Shown here one piece after another: positions 1 to 7,559 of a stretch of 52,134 nucleotides of DNA. The position numbers and the translations under genes are program-made. The notes under the pieces were generated by a model. It ran no database searches. It saw only the letters and a list, made by a program, of their open reading frames with translations, and had not been told where the DNA came from. How positions within the stretch are numbered: the first letter of the stretch is position 1; each line of letters begins with the position of its first letter. The DNA is from an uncultured Gemmatimonadota bacterium (GTDB lineage: Bacteria > Gemmatimonadota > Gemmatimonadetes > Longimicrobiales > Longimicrobiaceae), in contig CADCTW010000123.1 of NCBI GenBank assembly GCA_902805735.1, positions 1-52,134 on the forward strand, written 5' to 3'.

Positions 1-344
1 AGTCCGAGCCCCACCGTCCCCGCCGCTGCCGTCTTGCTCGCCAGGAAGAGCCACCCGGCCGCGAACCCGGCCCACGGGTGCAGCACGCGGTAGCCGTACT
101 CGTACGTGCCGCCGGCCTGCGGATACTCGGCCGCGAGCTGCGCGGAGCTGAGCGCGTTGCACGCCGCCGCCACCCCGGCGATGGCCAGCGCCAGCAGGAA
201 CGCCGGCCCCGACGCCCCCGCCGCGACGCCGGTCACCACGAAAATCCCCGCGCCCACCACCGCGCCGACGCCGATTGCGACGGCGTCGGCCAGCCCCAGC
301 GTGCGCTGCAGGGTGGCGGATTGGGCTGCGGAGGGCGCGGGCAT
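1..344 (-). CDS. APC-superfamily amino-acid permease, N-terminal part
   Basis: The gene runs off the left edge, leaving about 114 N-terminal residues. Translation from the ATG at 344-342 gives a short polar leader, then GVGAVVGAGIFVVTG, the glycine-rich unwound TM1 motif of APC amino-acid permeases. A second hydrophobic segment and an EYPQAGGTYEYGYR motif follow, typical of the TM2-TM3 region. Family knowledge says it imports or exchanges amino acids across the inner membrane; the substrate cannot be read from this piece. It diverges from the hydrolase gene at 411 with 66 bp between the starts. It resembles the full-length permease at 7560-9080 in the same motifs but is a different protein. 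Confidence 0.85.
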   Translation of the reverse strand, partial: MPAPSAAQSATLQRTLGLADAVAIGVGAVVGAGIFVVTGVAAGASGPAFLLALAIAGVAAACNALSSAQLAAEYPQAGGTYEYGYRVLHPWAGFAAGWLFLASKTAAAGTVGLG

Positions 345-410
345 AGATTCAGGGTGCGAGGGCCGCGGCAATCTGCGCGCGGAGCCACCGGCACGGCAAC
401 GGGAGGGGGG

Positions 411-1340
411 ATGGACGACGGAGTGCTGCACACGGAAGCGCCGGGCGTGGTGCGCATCGATCTGCGCTGGCGCGGGCTGGAGAAGCAGGTCGCCTCGTAC
501 CTCGTTGCCGACGGCGGCGACCTCGCCGTGGTGGACTGCGGCCCCGGGAGCACCCTGGGCAACCTGCTCGGCGCCATCCGCGCCGCCGGCCACGATCCGG
601 CCGCGCTCACGCACGTCATCGTCACGCACGTGCACCTGGACCACGCGGGCGCGGCGGGCGCGCTCCTCCAGGCCGCCCCGAGCGCCCGCCTCTACGTGCA
701 CCCGCGCGGCGTGAAGCACCTGGCCGATCCCGGGCGCCTCCTCACCAGCGCCGCCCGCATCTACGGCGACCGCATGGAGGATCTCTGGGGGACGATGATC
801 CCGGTGCCCGAAGACCGCATGGAAGTGCTCCACGACGGCGCGGAGCTCCGCATCGGCGGGCGGACGCTGCGCGCGCTGGACACGCCGGGCCACGCCGTCC
901 ACCACCACGCCTACCACGACCCCGAAGCCGGTCTCCTCTTCAGCGGCGACGTGGGCGGCATCCGGCTGGACGGCGCCCCCTACGTCCGCCCGCCCACGCC
1001 GCCGCCGGACATCGACGTCGCCGGCTGGCGCCGCAGCATCGCCCGGCTGCGCGCGCTCGGGGCGCGGCTCATCCTCCCCACCCACTTCGGCGGCGCGGCG
1101 GACGTGGCCTGGCACCTGGACGACCTGGAAGCACGCCTGGTGGACTGGGCCGGCTGGTCCTCCCGCCAGCTGGCCGCGGGCGCGGAACTCGCGGAGCTCA
1201 GCGACTCGCTCCGAACCAAAGCGCACGCCGAAGTCCTCGCCGCTTCGGGCACCGCGGCGATGGCACAGGGCTACGAAGCCGCCGTCCCGTCGGACATGAT
1301 GGCCGCGGGGCTGTACCGCTTTCACAACAGAAGTGCGTGA
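411..1340 (+). CDS. Metallo-beta-lactamase-fold hydrolase
   Basis: A 309-residue MBL-fold protein. The zinc ligand motif THVHLDHAG lies at about residues 72-80, followed by DTPGHAVHH (about 158-166), the metal-bridging Asp in LFSGDVGG (about 180) and a late LPTHFGG histidine. These are the ordered metal-binding motifs of glyoxalase II-like hydrolases. There is no signal peptide, so it should be cytoplasmic. The ATG at 411 was chosen because it follows GGGAGGGGGG and everything upstream in frame is low-complexity. The substrate is unknown. The last residues (RSA, then TGA) are encoded by the start of the 'agtgcgtgagtgcg' repeat, so the C-terminus may have been reset by the repeat. Confidence 0.9.
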   Translation: MDDGVLHTEAPGVVRIDLRWRGLEKQVASYLVADGGDLAVVDCGPGSTLGNLLGAIRAAGHDPAALTHVIVTHVHLDHAGAAGALLQAAPSARLYVHPRGVKHLADPGRLLTSAARIYGDRMEDLWGTMIPVPEDRMEVLHDGAELRIGGRTLRALDTPGHAVHHHAYHDPEAGLLFSGDVGGIRLDGAPYVRPPTPPPDIDVAGWRRSIARLRALGARLILPTHFGGAADVAWHLDDLEARLVDWAGWSSRQLAAGAELAELSDSLRTKAHAEVLAASGTAAMAQGYEAAVPSDMMAAGLYRFHNRSA

Positions 1341-1434
1341 GTGCGGAAGTGCGGAAGTGCGTTAGTGTGCCCGTTCGGCCGCTGGTGCGTGACCTCGCCC
1401 CCAATCATTCACGCACTAACGCACTAACGCACCT
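1329..1434. repeat. Family E inverted repeat (agtgcgt units)
   Basis: The left side (1331-1366) is a run of agtgcgtgagtgcgg-like units. The right side (1406-1432) is the reverse complement type, cattcacgcactaacgcac. The two arms enclose about 40 bp. The stop codon of the preceding hydrolase sits inside the left arm, and the right arm ends 8 bp before the next start codon. The same unit recurs on both sides of the gap at 44295-44611. It could form a hairpin between two co-oriented genes. Confidence 0.7.
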
Positions 1435-1439
1435 CCTCG

Positions 1440-2771
1440 ATGCCACAAGACATCCCGCTCTCCGAAGTCATCTCCGCCCTCTCCTCCGCGCTGGACATCA
1501 CGGAAGGCCAGCCCGAGGGCCACGCGGTGCGGAGCTGCCTCATCGGGATGCGCGTGGCGCGCGAGATCGGGCTGGGCGCGGAGGACCGGTCGCACCTCTT
1601 CTACGCGCTCCTCCTCAAGGACCTGGGGTGCTCCAGCAACGCCGCGCGCACCTGCGCCCTCTTCGGCGCGGACGACCTGGAGGTGAAGCGGAGCTGGAAG
1701 ACGACGGACTGGTCCAGCTCGTGGGAGTCGTTCCTCCACGTCGCGCGCAACGTGGAGCCGGATGCTTCGCCGCTGGCCCGCGCCCGGCGCGTCCTGTCGT
1801 TCGCCGTGGCGGGGCCGGTGGGGGACGAGCTGGTGCACACCCGCTGCGAGCGCGGCGCCGACATCGCGCGCATGCTGGAGCTGGCCGAGCCCACCGCCGC
1901 CGCCGCCCGCGCCCTGGACGAGCACTGGGACGGGCGCGGAAAGCCGGACGGGCTGCGCGGCGACGCCATCCCGCTCCTGGCCCGCATCGCGTCGCTGGCG
2001 CAGACCACGGACGTCTTCCACACCGCGTACGGGCGCGACGCGGCGCTCGCCATGGCCCGCGAGCGCGCCGGGCGCTGGTTCGATCCCGACCTGGTGGCCG
2101 CCCTGGAATCCACCCGCGCCGACGCCGCCTTCTGGGAGCGCCTCCACGCCCCCGACCTGCGCGCCGACGTGGCCGCGCTGGAGCCGGCGGACCGGGTGCT
2201 GGTGGCCGACGACGCGCGGCTGGACCGGATCGCGGAAGGCTTCGCCCGCGTCATCGACGCCAAGAGCCCCTACACCTTCCACCACTCCGAGGGCGTCGCG
2301 GAGTACGCGGACGGGATGGCGGCGGTGCTCGGCTTCGGCGCGGCGGAGAGAAGGGAGCTGCGGCGCGCGGCGCTCCTGCACGACATCGGCAAGCTGGGCG
2401 TCTCCAACCGCATCCTGGACAAGCCGGCGCGCCTCACCGAGGACGAAATGGCGGTCGTGCGCCGCCATCCCGAATACACGGAGCGGATTTTGGGCCGCGT
2501 GACACGCTTTCACGAGCTCGCCAGGGTGGCCGGGGCACACCACGAGCGGATGGACGGGCGCGGCTACCACCGGGGAGTGCCCGCCGGCACCCTTCCCGTG
2601 GCCGCGCGGGTTCTGGCGGTTGCTGACGTATGCGAGGCCCTCTCCGCATCCCGCCCCTACCGCCCCGCGCTCCCCAGGGAAGAGGTGCTCCGCATCATGA
2701 GAAACGAGGTGGGACCGGGGCTCTGCCCCGACAGCTTCGCCGCCCTGGAGAGCTCCCTCGGCACAACCTGA
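1440..2771 (+). CDS. Tandem HD-domain protein with C-terminal HD-GYP
   Basis: A 443-residue protein with two related halves. The C-terminal half has the HD-GYP signature: LLHDIGKLG (about 312-320), then HHERMDGRGYH (367-377), where the usual GYP reads GYH. HD-GYP domains normally hydrolyse cyclic di-GMP. The N-terminal half aligns in outline but is degenerate: the HD pair reads KD in LLLKDLG (about 57-63), and the GYP loop reads DGRGKPDG (164-171). This suggests one catalytic and one regulatory HD domain. No receiver domain, membrane segment or signal peptide is visible. No good ribosome-binding site precedes the ATG; the upstream bases belong to repeat E. Confidence 0.88.
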   Translation: MPQDIPLSEVISALSSALDITEGQPEGHAVRSCLIGMRVAREIGLGAEDRSHLFYALLLKDLGCSSNAARTCALFGADDLEVKRSWKTTDWSSSWESFLHVARNVEPDASPLARARRVLSFAVAGPVGDELVHTRCERGADIARMLELAEPTAAAARALDEHWDGRGKPDGLRGDAIPLLARIASLAQTTDVFHTAYGRDAALAMARERAGRWFDPDLVAALESTRADAAFWERLHAPDLRADVAALEPADRVLVADDARLDRIAEGFARVIDAKSPYTFHHSEGVAEYADGMAAVLGFGAAERRELRRAALLHDIGKLGVSNRILDKPARLTEDEMAVVRRHPEYTERILGRVTRFHELARVAGAHHERMDGRGYHRGVPAGTLPVAARVLAVADVCEALSASRPYRPALPREEVLRIMRNEVGPGLCPDSFAALESSLGTT

Positions 2772-3321
2772 TGCATACCCGTTGCGGCCCATTCGGGGCG
2801 GGAGGGCGGATGGCGTGTTCTGGATGGTTGTCAAACGGGACCGAGCGTGTATTTTGCCGCTTGCAGCAGAGAAGCGCGCACGCCAGATTCCGGAGCACCC
2901 CGGCGGGTCCTAACCCGTTCCGCCGCAGGGCGATCCACGGAACACGGCTTGCGGAGCCGGGTAGACACCTGCGGCGGGTGGATGTATTTTTATGCATTCA
3001 CTAGATTGAAGATGCGGAGTGCGGGGGGAGCGGGCGGAAGCGGGGGCAAACCAGGGGGCGGCGCTTGACAGCGGTGGAGCCGCCGTGCACCTTTGGGGAC
3101 CCTGAAAGACAGCCCGCGACTAGCGTTTGCACCTCCTGCACGCCAGCAATCTCCGCCAAGTGCCCCACGGTTCGGCACGAGGCGGAGTTTCGATCTAACG
3201 TTCGCTACGGAGATCGGTCAGAAATCCGGGCGACCGTTCGTTCAGGGATGACAACGGGGCCGCAAGCGGTCTTCCGGGCGCCGGCGGGCGGCGCCACAGC
3301 GATCCACACGGAGGGGACGGA
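2772..3321 (+). promoter_or_regulatory. Intergenic region before tonB, weak promoter candidate
   Basis: These 550 bp hold no convincing gene. The composition is slightly less GC-rich near 2820-2870 and 2975-3015. One weak sigma70-like pair is visible: TTGTCA (2828-2833), a 16-bp spacer, then TATTTT (2850-2855). It would give a leader of about 460 bases for tonB. A TTGACA at 3065-3070 has no matching -10 at the right distance. Immediately before the tonB start is GGAGGGGA, a good ribosome-binding site. Confidence 0.3.
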
Positions 3322-4101
3322 ATGTTCAACAAGCTGGTCGCATCCGGCGGCGCGAAGAAAAGCTTCTGGACCGCCAAGACCATCGCCACCTCGGTAGTCC
3401 TCCACGGGTTGCTGGTGGCGGGTGCGGTCGCCGCGAGCACGGGCTACGACCCCACGGCGAAGAAGGACGAGGAGCTCGTCGACTTCATGGAGATGAAGGA
3501 AGACGAGCCCAAGCCGGAAGAGCCGAAGCCCGAGGAGCCGAAGCCGGAGGAGCCCGAGCCGCCCAAGCCGGAGCCGCAGCAGGCGGCGCCGCCGGTGGTG
3601 AAGGGGTTCCAGGAGATCCAGCCTCCGGCCGAGCCTCCCAAGGACATCCCGGCCGTGGACCCGAACCAGCAGGCGGTCAAGGCCGAGGACTTCAGCGGGC
3701 AGGGCAAGGCCGGCGGCGCGGCGGAGGGGATCGAGAAGGGCGTGGCCCAGAACATCGAGACCCGCGAGACCCCGGCCGACGAGGGCGTCTACGACATCTC
3801 GTCGGTGGAGGAGAAGCCCTCGCCGCGCAACCCGGCCGACGTGATGCGGTACGTGGAGCGGAACTACCCGCCCCTCCTGCGCGACGCCGGCGTCGGCGGA
3901 ACGGTCGTGCTCAAGTTCCAGGTGAACGAGGACGGCACGGTGGCCGCCTCGACCATCGAGGTCGTGTCCAGCGAGAACGAGCAGTTCTCCGACGTGGCCA
4001 AGAAGGCGGTGGAGCGCATGCGCTTCCGCCCGGCCAAGGTGAACGACCGCGCCGTGAAGGTGCTGGTGACGCTGCCCATCACCTTCCAGGCGCCGGGCTG
4101 A
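3322..4101 (+). CDS. tonB: TonB family energy transducer
   Basis: A 259-residue TonB protein. A single N-terminal membrane anchor at about residues 20-39 (TIATSVVLHGLLVAGAVAAS) is followed by a Pro/Glu/Lys-rich spacer with KPEEP repeats (about 55-90). The C-terminal TonB domain (about 172-257) has YPPLLRDAGVGGTVVLKF and the RMRFRPAKVNDRAVKV end. It carries proton-motive energy from ExbB/ExbD to outer-membrane receptors such as the one at 48968. The start is fixed by GGAGGGGA 13 bp upstream. The exbB, exbD and exbD genes follow on the same strand, so this looks like one operon, with a strong hairpin in the first gap. Confidence 0.93.
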   Translation: MFNKLVASGGAKKSFWTAKTIATSVVLHGLLVAGAVAASTGYDPTAKKDEELVDFMEMKEDEPKPEEPKPEEPKPEEPEPPKPEPQQAAPPVVKGFQEIQPPAEPPKDIPAVDPNQQAVKAEDFSGQGKAGGAAEGIEKGVAQNIETRETPADEGVYDISSVEEKPSPRNPADVMRYVERNYPPLLRDAGVGGTVVLKFQVNEDGTVAASTIEVVSSENEQFSDVAKKAVERMRFRPAKVNDRAVKVLVTLPITFQAPG

Positions 4102-4140
4102 GCCGCGCGGGAAGCAGCGACGGGGGGAAGGTGAAGTGAA

Positions 4141-4165
4141 CGCGGCCGCCCGCCGGGCGGCCGCG
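4141..4165 (+). other. GC-only hairpin between tonB and exbB
   Basis: Perfect 10-bp arms, cgcggccgcc (4141-4150) and ggcggccgcg (4156-4165), surround a 5-base loop. The structure contains only G and C and is not followed by a T-run, so it is a poor intrinsic terminator. It sits 40 bp after the tonB stop. It may stabilise the upstream mRNA or dampen read-through into exbB; that role is inference. Confidence 0.5.
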
Positions 4166-4268
4166 GCAGGACCCGGAGGGGGCGGCGCGCCGCGGGCGGC
4201 GCCGCAGTCGAAGTCAACCTGAAACACTCTTTGTGAAGCGCGACCCGCGCGGAGGAGAAGCCAAGCCA

Positions 4269-4985
4269 ATGTCATTCTCGATTGCTGAGATCTGGGCCGA
4301 TACCGGCTGGTTGAACCGGGGCATCGTCATCCTGCTCATCCTCATGAGCGTGCTGTCGCTCTCGGTGGCCGTGGCCAAGTGGCTCCGCTTCCGGAAGATG
4401 TCCGCGGCCACCCGCGCCTTCGCCCCCGCGTTCTCGCAGGCGCTGGAAAACGACAACATCCCGGAAGCGCTCGCCGCGGCGGACCAGTACCCCAACTCGC
4501 ACGTGGCCCGCGTGCTCGGCGAGTCGCTGCGCGAAGTTGCCCCGCTGCTGGACGACCCGCGCGCCGCAGGCGCCGCCATCAACTCCGCCGAGCGCTCGGT
4601 GGAGCGCGAGCAGATCCTGCTCGCCAACGACCTGAAGAGCGGGCTGGGCCTGCTGGCCACCATCGGCGCCACCGCGCCGTTCGTGGGGCTGCTGGGCACC
4701 ACGCTGGGCATCGTGAACGCCTTCATGGGCATGGCGTCGCAGGGCGGCGGCCTCGAGGCCGTGTCGTCCGGTATCGCCGAGGCGCTCATCGCCACGGCCA
4801 TCGGCCTGATCGCCGCCATCCCGGCGGTGTGGCTGTACAACTACTTCACCGCCAAGCTGGACACGCTCTTCTCGGAGCTTGCCTACGCCGGCCGTGAGAT
4901 GATCGACTGGATGATGACCCGCCAGGCCAAGCGCGATCTGGGCATCGCCACGCGCAACGCGAACGCTCCCGCATACGGAGACTGA
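4269..4985 (+). CDS. exbB: ExbB/TolQ/MotA-family proton channel
   Basis: A 238-residue inner-membrane protein with three membrane segments: an N-terminal one (GIVILLILMSVLSLSVAVAKW) and two near the C-terminus. The conserved LLATIGATAPFVGLLGTTLGIV stretch (about 132-153) is followed by AIGLIAAIPAVWLYN. This is the MotA/TolQ/ExbB signature. With ExbD it forms the proton-driven motor for TonB. The ATG at 4269 was preferred over an in-frame GTG 36 bp earlier because GGAGGAGAAG lies at the right distance (4251-4260). The stop is 2 bp from the first exbD start, so the two are surely co-transcribed. Confidence 0.93.
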   Translation: MSFSIAEIWADTGWLNRGIVILLILMSVLSLSVAVAKWLRFRKMSAATRAFAPAFSQALENDNIPEALAAADQYPNSHVARVLGESLREVAPLLDDPRAAGAAINSAERSVEREQILLANDLKSGLGLLATIGATAPFVGLLGTTLGIVNAFMGMASQGGGLEAVSSGIAEALIATAIGLIAAIPAVWLYNYFTAKLDTLFSELAYAGREMIDWMMTRQAKRDLGIATRNANAPAYGD

Positions 4986-4987
4986 GC

Positions 4988-5455
4988 ATGGCAGGAACCA
5001 AGCTGGGCGGGGGGGCCGCGTACGGCGGCTCCGCCGTCCCCACCGTGGCCGGCGCAGGCGCGGACGTGACGGCCGACATCAACGTCACGCCCATGATCGA
5101 CGTGATGCTGGTGCTCCTGATCATCTTCATGGTGGTCACCCCGGCGCTGGCCTTCGAGGCCAAGCTTCCCAAGGCCAGGACGGCGGCGCCGGAGAAGGAA
5201 GAGCGGGTCACGCTGGGGATCGACAAGGCCGGCAAGTTCTTCGTGGACGACAAGCCCGTGGCGGACGCCCAGCTGGAGACCACCCTCCGCGAGGCGTACG
5301 CCAAGCGCCCGGACGACCACGTGCTGTACCTGAAGGCGCACGACGAGTCGCAGTACTCGCGGACGCTCACGGCGATCGACGCGGCGCGCAACGCCGGCGT
5401 GCGGCGCATCGGCGCCATCACGGAGATGCCCCAGGGCGCTCCCCGTCCCCATTAA
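4988..5455 (+). CDS. exbD: ExbD/TolR biopolymer transport protein (first copy)
   Basis: 155 residues with the classic layout: a short cytoplasmic N-terminus, INVTPMIDVMLVLLIIFMVV (about residues 34-53) as the single membrane helix with the conserved proton-path Asp, then a periplasmic ExbD domain. It partners with ExbB in the TonB energy-transducing complex. The N-terminus is longer and more Gly/Ala-rich than in the second copy. It starts 2 bp after exbB and ends 12 bp before the second exbD. Confidence 0.92.
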   Translation: MAGTKLGGGAAYGGSAVPTVAGAGADVTADINVTPMIDVMLVLLIIFMVVTPALAFEAKLPKARTAAPEKEERVTLGIDKAGKFFVDDKPVADAQLETTLREAYAKRPDDHVLYLKAHDESQYSRTLTAIDAARNAGVRRIGAITEMPQGAPRPH

Positions 5456-5467
5456 GGAGGGCGTACC

Positions 5468-5923
5468 ATGGGAATGGGAGTCGGAGGTGCCAAGGGCGGG
5501 CCGCAGTCGGACATCAACATGACGCCGATGATCGACGTGCTGCTGGTGCTGCTGATCATCTTCATGGTGGTGCAGCAGGGCCTCCAGCGCGGCGTGTCGG
5601 TGCAGATCCCGCCGCCGCCCGAGGAGAACCAGGTGGCGCAGCAGCCGCCAGACGAGCAGCAGATCGTGCTGGAGGTGAAGCCGGGCCCGGTCTTCGCCAT
5701 CAACCAGCAGCCGGTGGAAGGCGCGAACCTGGAGAACCGCCTCCGCGAGGTCTTCGCGGGGCGCCCCCGGAAGGTGATCTTCGTGAAGGGTGAGGAGAAC
5801 CTCACCTACAAGGAAGTGATCCGCGCGGTCGACGCATCGCGCGCGGCGGGGATCACCGTCGTGGGCCTGGTGCCGCGCCCCACCGTGGGCCCGGCGACCG
5901 TAACCCCGGTGCCGCAGTCCTGA
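5468..5923 (+). CDS. exbD: ExbD/TolR biopolymer transport protein (second copy)
   Basis: 151 residues, again with the ExbD membrane signature INMTPMIDVLLVLLIIFMVV (about residues 17-36). The periplasmic part carries a Pro/Gln-rich insert (PPPPEENQVAQQPPDEQQ) not found in the first copy. AAGGAGGG ideally spaced before the ATG makes this the best ribosome-binding site of the operon. Two different ExbD paralogues after one ExbB suggest a mixed ExbD dimer or alternative motors. Palindrome A1 follows the stop by 5 bp and could end the operon transcript. Confidence 0.92.
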   Translation: MGMGVGGAKGGPQSDINMTPMIDVLLVLLIIFMVVQQGLQRGVSVQIPPPPEENQVAQQPPDEQQIVLEVKPGPVFAINQQPVEGANLENRLREVFAGRPRKVIFVKGEENLTYKEVIRAVDASRAAGITVVGLVPRPTVGPATVTPVPQS

Positions 5924-5927
5924 ACAG

Positions 5928-6001
5928 CTGGTCTCACACAGAGACACAGAGGCACAGAGATGAAGTCATCTCTGTGCCTCTGTGTCTCTGTGTGAGACCA
6001 G
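5928..6001. repeat. Family A palindrome, copy A1
   Basis: Perfect 36-bp arms (5928-5963 and 5966-6001) separated by only 2 bases. The core is tcacacagagacacagaggc, and the outer ctgg/ccag bases are also paired. It lies 5 bp after the second exbD. As RNA it would fold into a very stable hairpin on either strand, which could work as a bidirectional terminator or an mRNA 3' stabiliser. Related copies are at 9085, 10048, 21324, 22542 and 39703. Confidence 0.95.
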
Positions 6002-6074
6002 CAGTAGCGGCATCGTGTTACATGCGATATTCTTCCCGCCTCCACACCCCCATTCCTCTTTCCAGAAGTCCTCG

Positions 6075-7421
6075 ATGGAGCAGCGGCGACGCCGGCTTAC
6101 CCTGACGCACTACATCTTCATCGGGATGGCCCTGGGCATCCTGCTGGGCTTCCTCTTCCCCGACAGCAAGCGCGACATCCACGGCGGGTGGTCGGCCAGC
6201 GACCTGAAGCTGCTCTCCGACCTGTTCGTGCGCGGGATCAAGATGATCATCGCGCCCATCCTCTTCGCCACCCTGGTGATGGGGATCGCGGGGCACGGCG
6301 ACGACCTCAAGAAGGTGGGGCGGCTGGCCTTCCGCTCCATCCTGTACTTCGAGATCGTCACCACCATCGCCCTCATCGTGGGGCTGGTGGCCGTCAACAT
6401 CGTGCGCCCGGGCGACAACCCGCGGCTCACCTCGGCCATCCAGGCGGCCGAGGCGGCGGGCGGCCCCCCACAGCTCGCCCAGCCCAAGGGGTTCGCGGAC
6501 CACGTGCGCGACGTGGTGCCCACGAGCTTCATCGACTCGATGGCCAGCAACAACGTGCTGCAGATCGTCTTCTTCTCCATCCTCTTCGCCGTGGCGCTCA
6601 CGCAGGTGAAGGGGCGGCCCAAGGAGGCGATCCTGGGGTTCTGCGAGGGGCTGGCGGAGACGATGTTCAAGCTGGTGGGGATCATCATGCGCTTCGTGCC
6701 CGTGGGCGTGGGCGCGGCGCTGGCGGTGACGGTGGCGCACAGCGGGCTGGCGGTGCTCCTGCCGCTGATCAAGCTGGTGCTCACCCTGTGGGCGGCGCTC
6801 ATCGTCTTCGTGCTGATCGCGCTCCTTCCCGTGGCGCTCATCGCCCGGGTCCCCATCCTGGCGTTCCTGCGCCAGGTGCGCGAGCCGGCCGTGATCGCCT
6901 TCTCCACCACCTCGTCGGACGCGGCGCTGCCGCTGGCGATGCAGCGGATGGAGGCGTTCGGGGTGCCGCGGCGCATCGTGTCGTTCGTGATGCCCACGGG
7001 GTACTCGTTCAATCTGGACGGCACCACGCTGTACCTGGCGCTGGCCTCCGTGTTCGTGGCGCAGGCCGCGGGGGTGGAGCTGACGCTGGGGACGCAGCTC
7101 GCGATGATGGGCACGCTGATGCTCACCAGCAAGGGGGTCGCCGCGGTGCCGCGCGCGTCGCTGGTGATCCTTTCCGGCACGCTGGCGGCCTTCAACCTGC
7201 CGCTGGCCGCCATCACGGTGATCCTGGCGGTGGACGAGCTGATGGACATGGCGCGCACCACCGTGAACCTGGTGGGGAACTGCCTGGCCACCTGCGTCAT
7301 GGCGCGCTGGGAGGGCGAGTTCACCCCCGGGATCCCCGCCGGCCCCGCCGAGCTGGCGGACGTAGAGATGGTGGCCTCGGAGGAGCGGGCCATCGCGGGA
7401 CTCCAGCAGACGCACCCCTAG
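6075..7421 (+). CDS. Dicarboxylate/amino acid:cation symporter (DAACS family)
   Basis: A 448-residue membrane protein of the GltP/DctA family. It has an N-terminal cytoplasmic basic stretch (MEQRRRRLTLTH), eight or so hydrophobic segments, the serine-rich re-entrant loop AFSTTSSDAALP, and the substrate/cation motif SFNLDGTTLYLA (NMDGT in most members). A third signature, ARTTVNLVGNCLAT, is the C-terminal substrate-binding stretch. It imports acidic amino acids or C4-dicarboxylates with H+ or Na+; which one is not decidable here. The ATG at 6075 was chosen because it begins the conserved leader; in-frame codons further upstream lie in palindrome A1. Confidence 0.93.
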   Translation: MEQRRRRLTLTHYIFIGMALGILLGFLFPDSKRDIHGGWSASDLKLLSDLFVRGIKMIIAPILFATLVMGIAGHGDDLKKVGRLAFRSILYFEIVTTIALIVGLVAVNIVRPGDNPRLTSAIQAAEAAGGPPQLAQPKGFADHVRDVVPTSFIDSMASNNVLQIVFFSILFAVALTQVKGRPKEAILGFCEGLAETMFKLVGIIMRFVPVGVGAALAVTVAHSGLAVLLPLIKLVLTLWAALIVFVLIALLPVALIARVPILAFLRQVREPAVIAFSTTSSDAALPLAMQRMEAFGVPRRIVSFVMPTGYSFNLDGTTLYLALASVFVAQAAGVELTLGTQLAMMGTLMLTSKGVAAVPRASLVILSGTLAAFNLPLAAITVILAVDELMDMARTTVNLVGNCLATCVMARWEGEFTPGIPAGPAELADVEMVASEERAIAGLQQTHP

Positions 7422-7431
7422 CGCCACGGGC

Positions 7432-7459
7432 GGCCCGCCGCGGCGGGCCCCTTCCTTTG
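7432..7459 (+). terminator. Probable intrinsic terminator after the DAACS gene
   Basis: A GC hairpin of ggcccgcc (7432-7439) and ggcgggcc (7442-7449) is followed by ccttccttt. It starts 11 bp after the stop codon. The T-tract is imperfect, so efficiency is uncertain. Confidence 0.5.
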
Positions 7460-7559
7460 CCGCCGTTGCGGAAGCGGCGCGCCGGGCCTACTTTCGCGCA
7501 GTTTGCGCGCGGGCGGGCTCCGCGGCGCGTCGCTCCCCGAACCACCTGCCCGGCCACAC

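Noticed and set aside
1337..2834. Long open frames on both strands over the HD-GYP gene
   Set aside because: They are shadows caused by high GC content: Arg/Gly/Ala/His-rich translations without motifs, whereas the plus frame at 1440 has clear HD-GYP motifs.
2847..3068. Small gene in the gap before tonB
   Set aside because: No ribosome-binding site, no recognisable motif, and composition unlike the coding frames around it.
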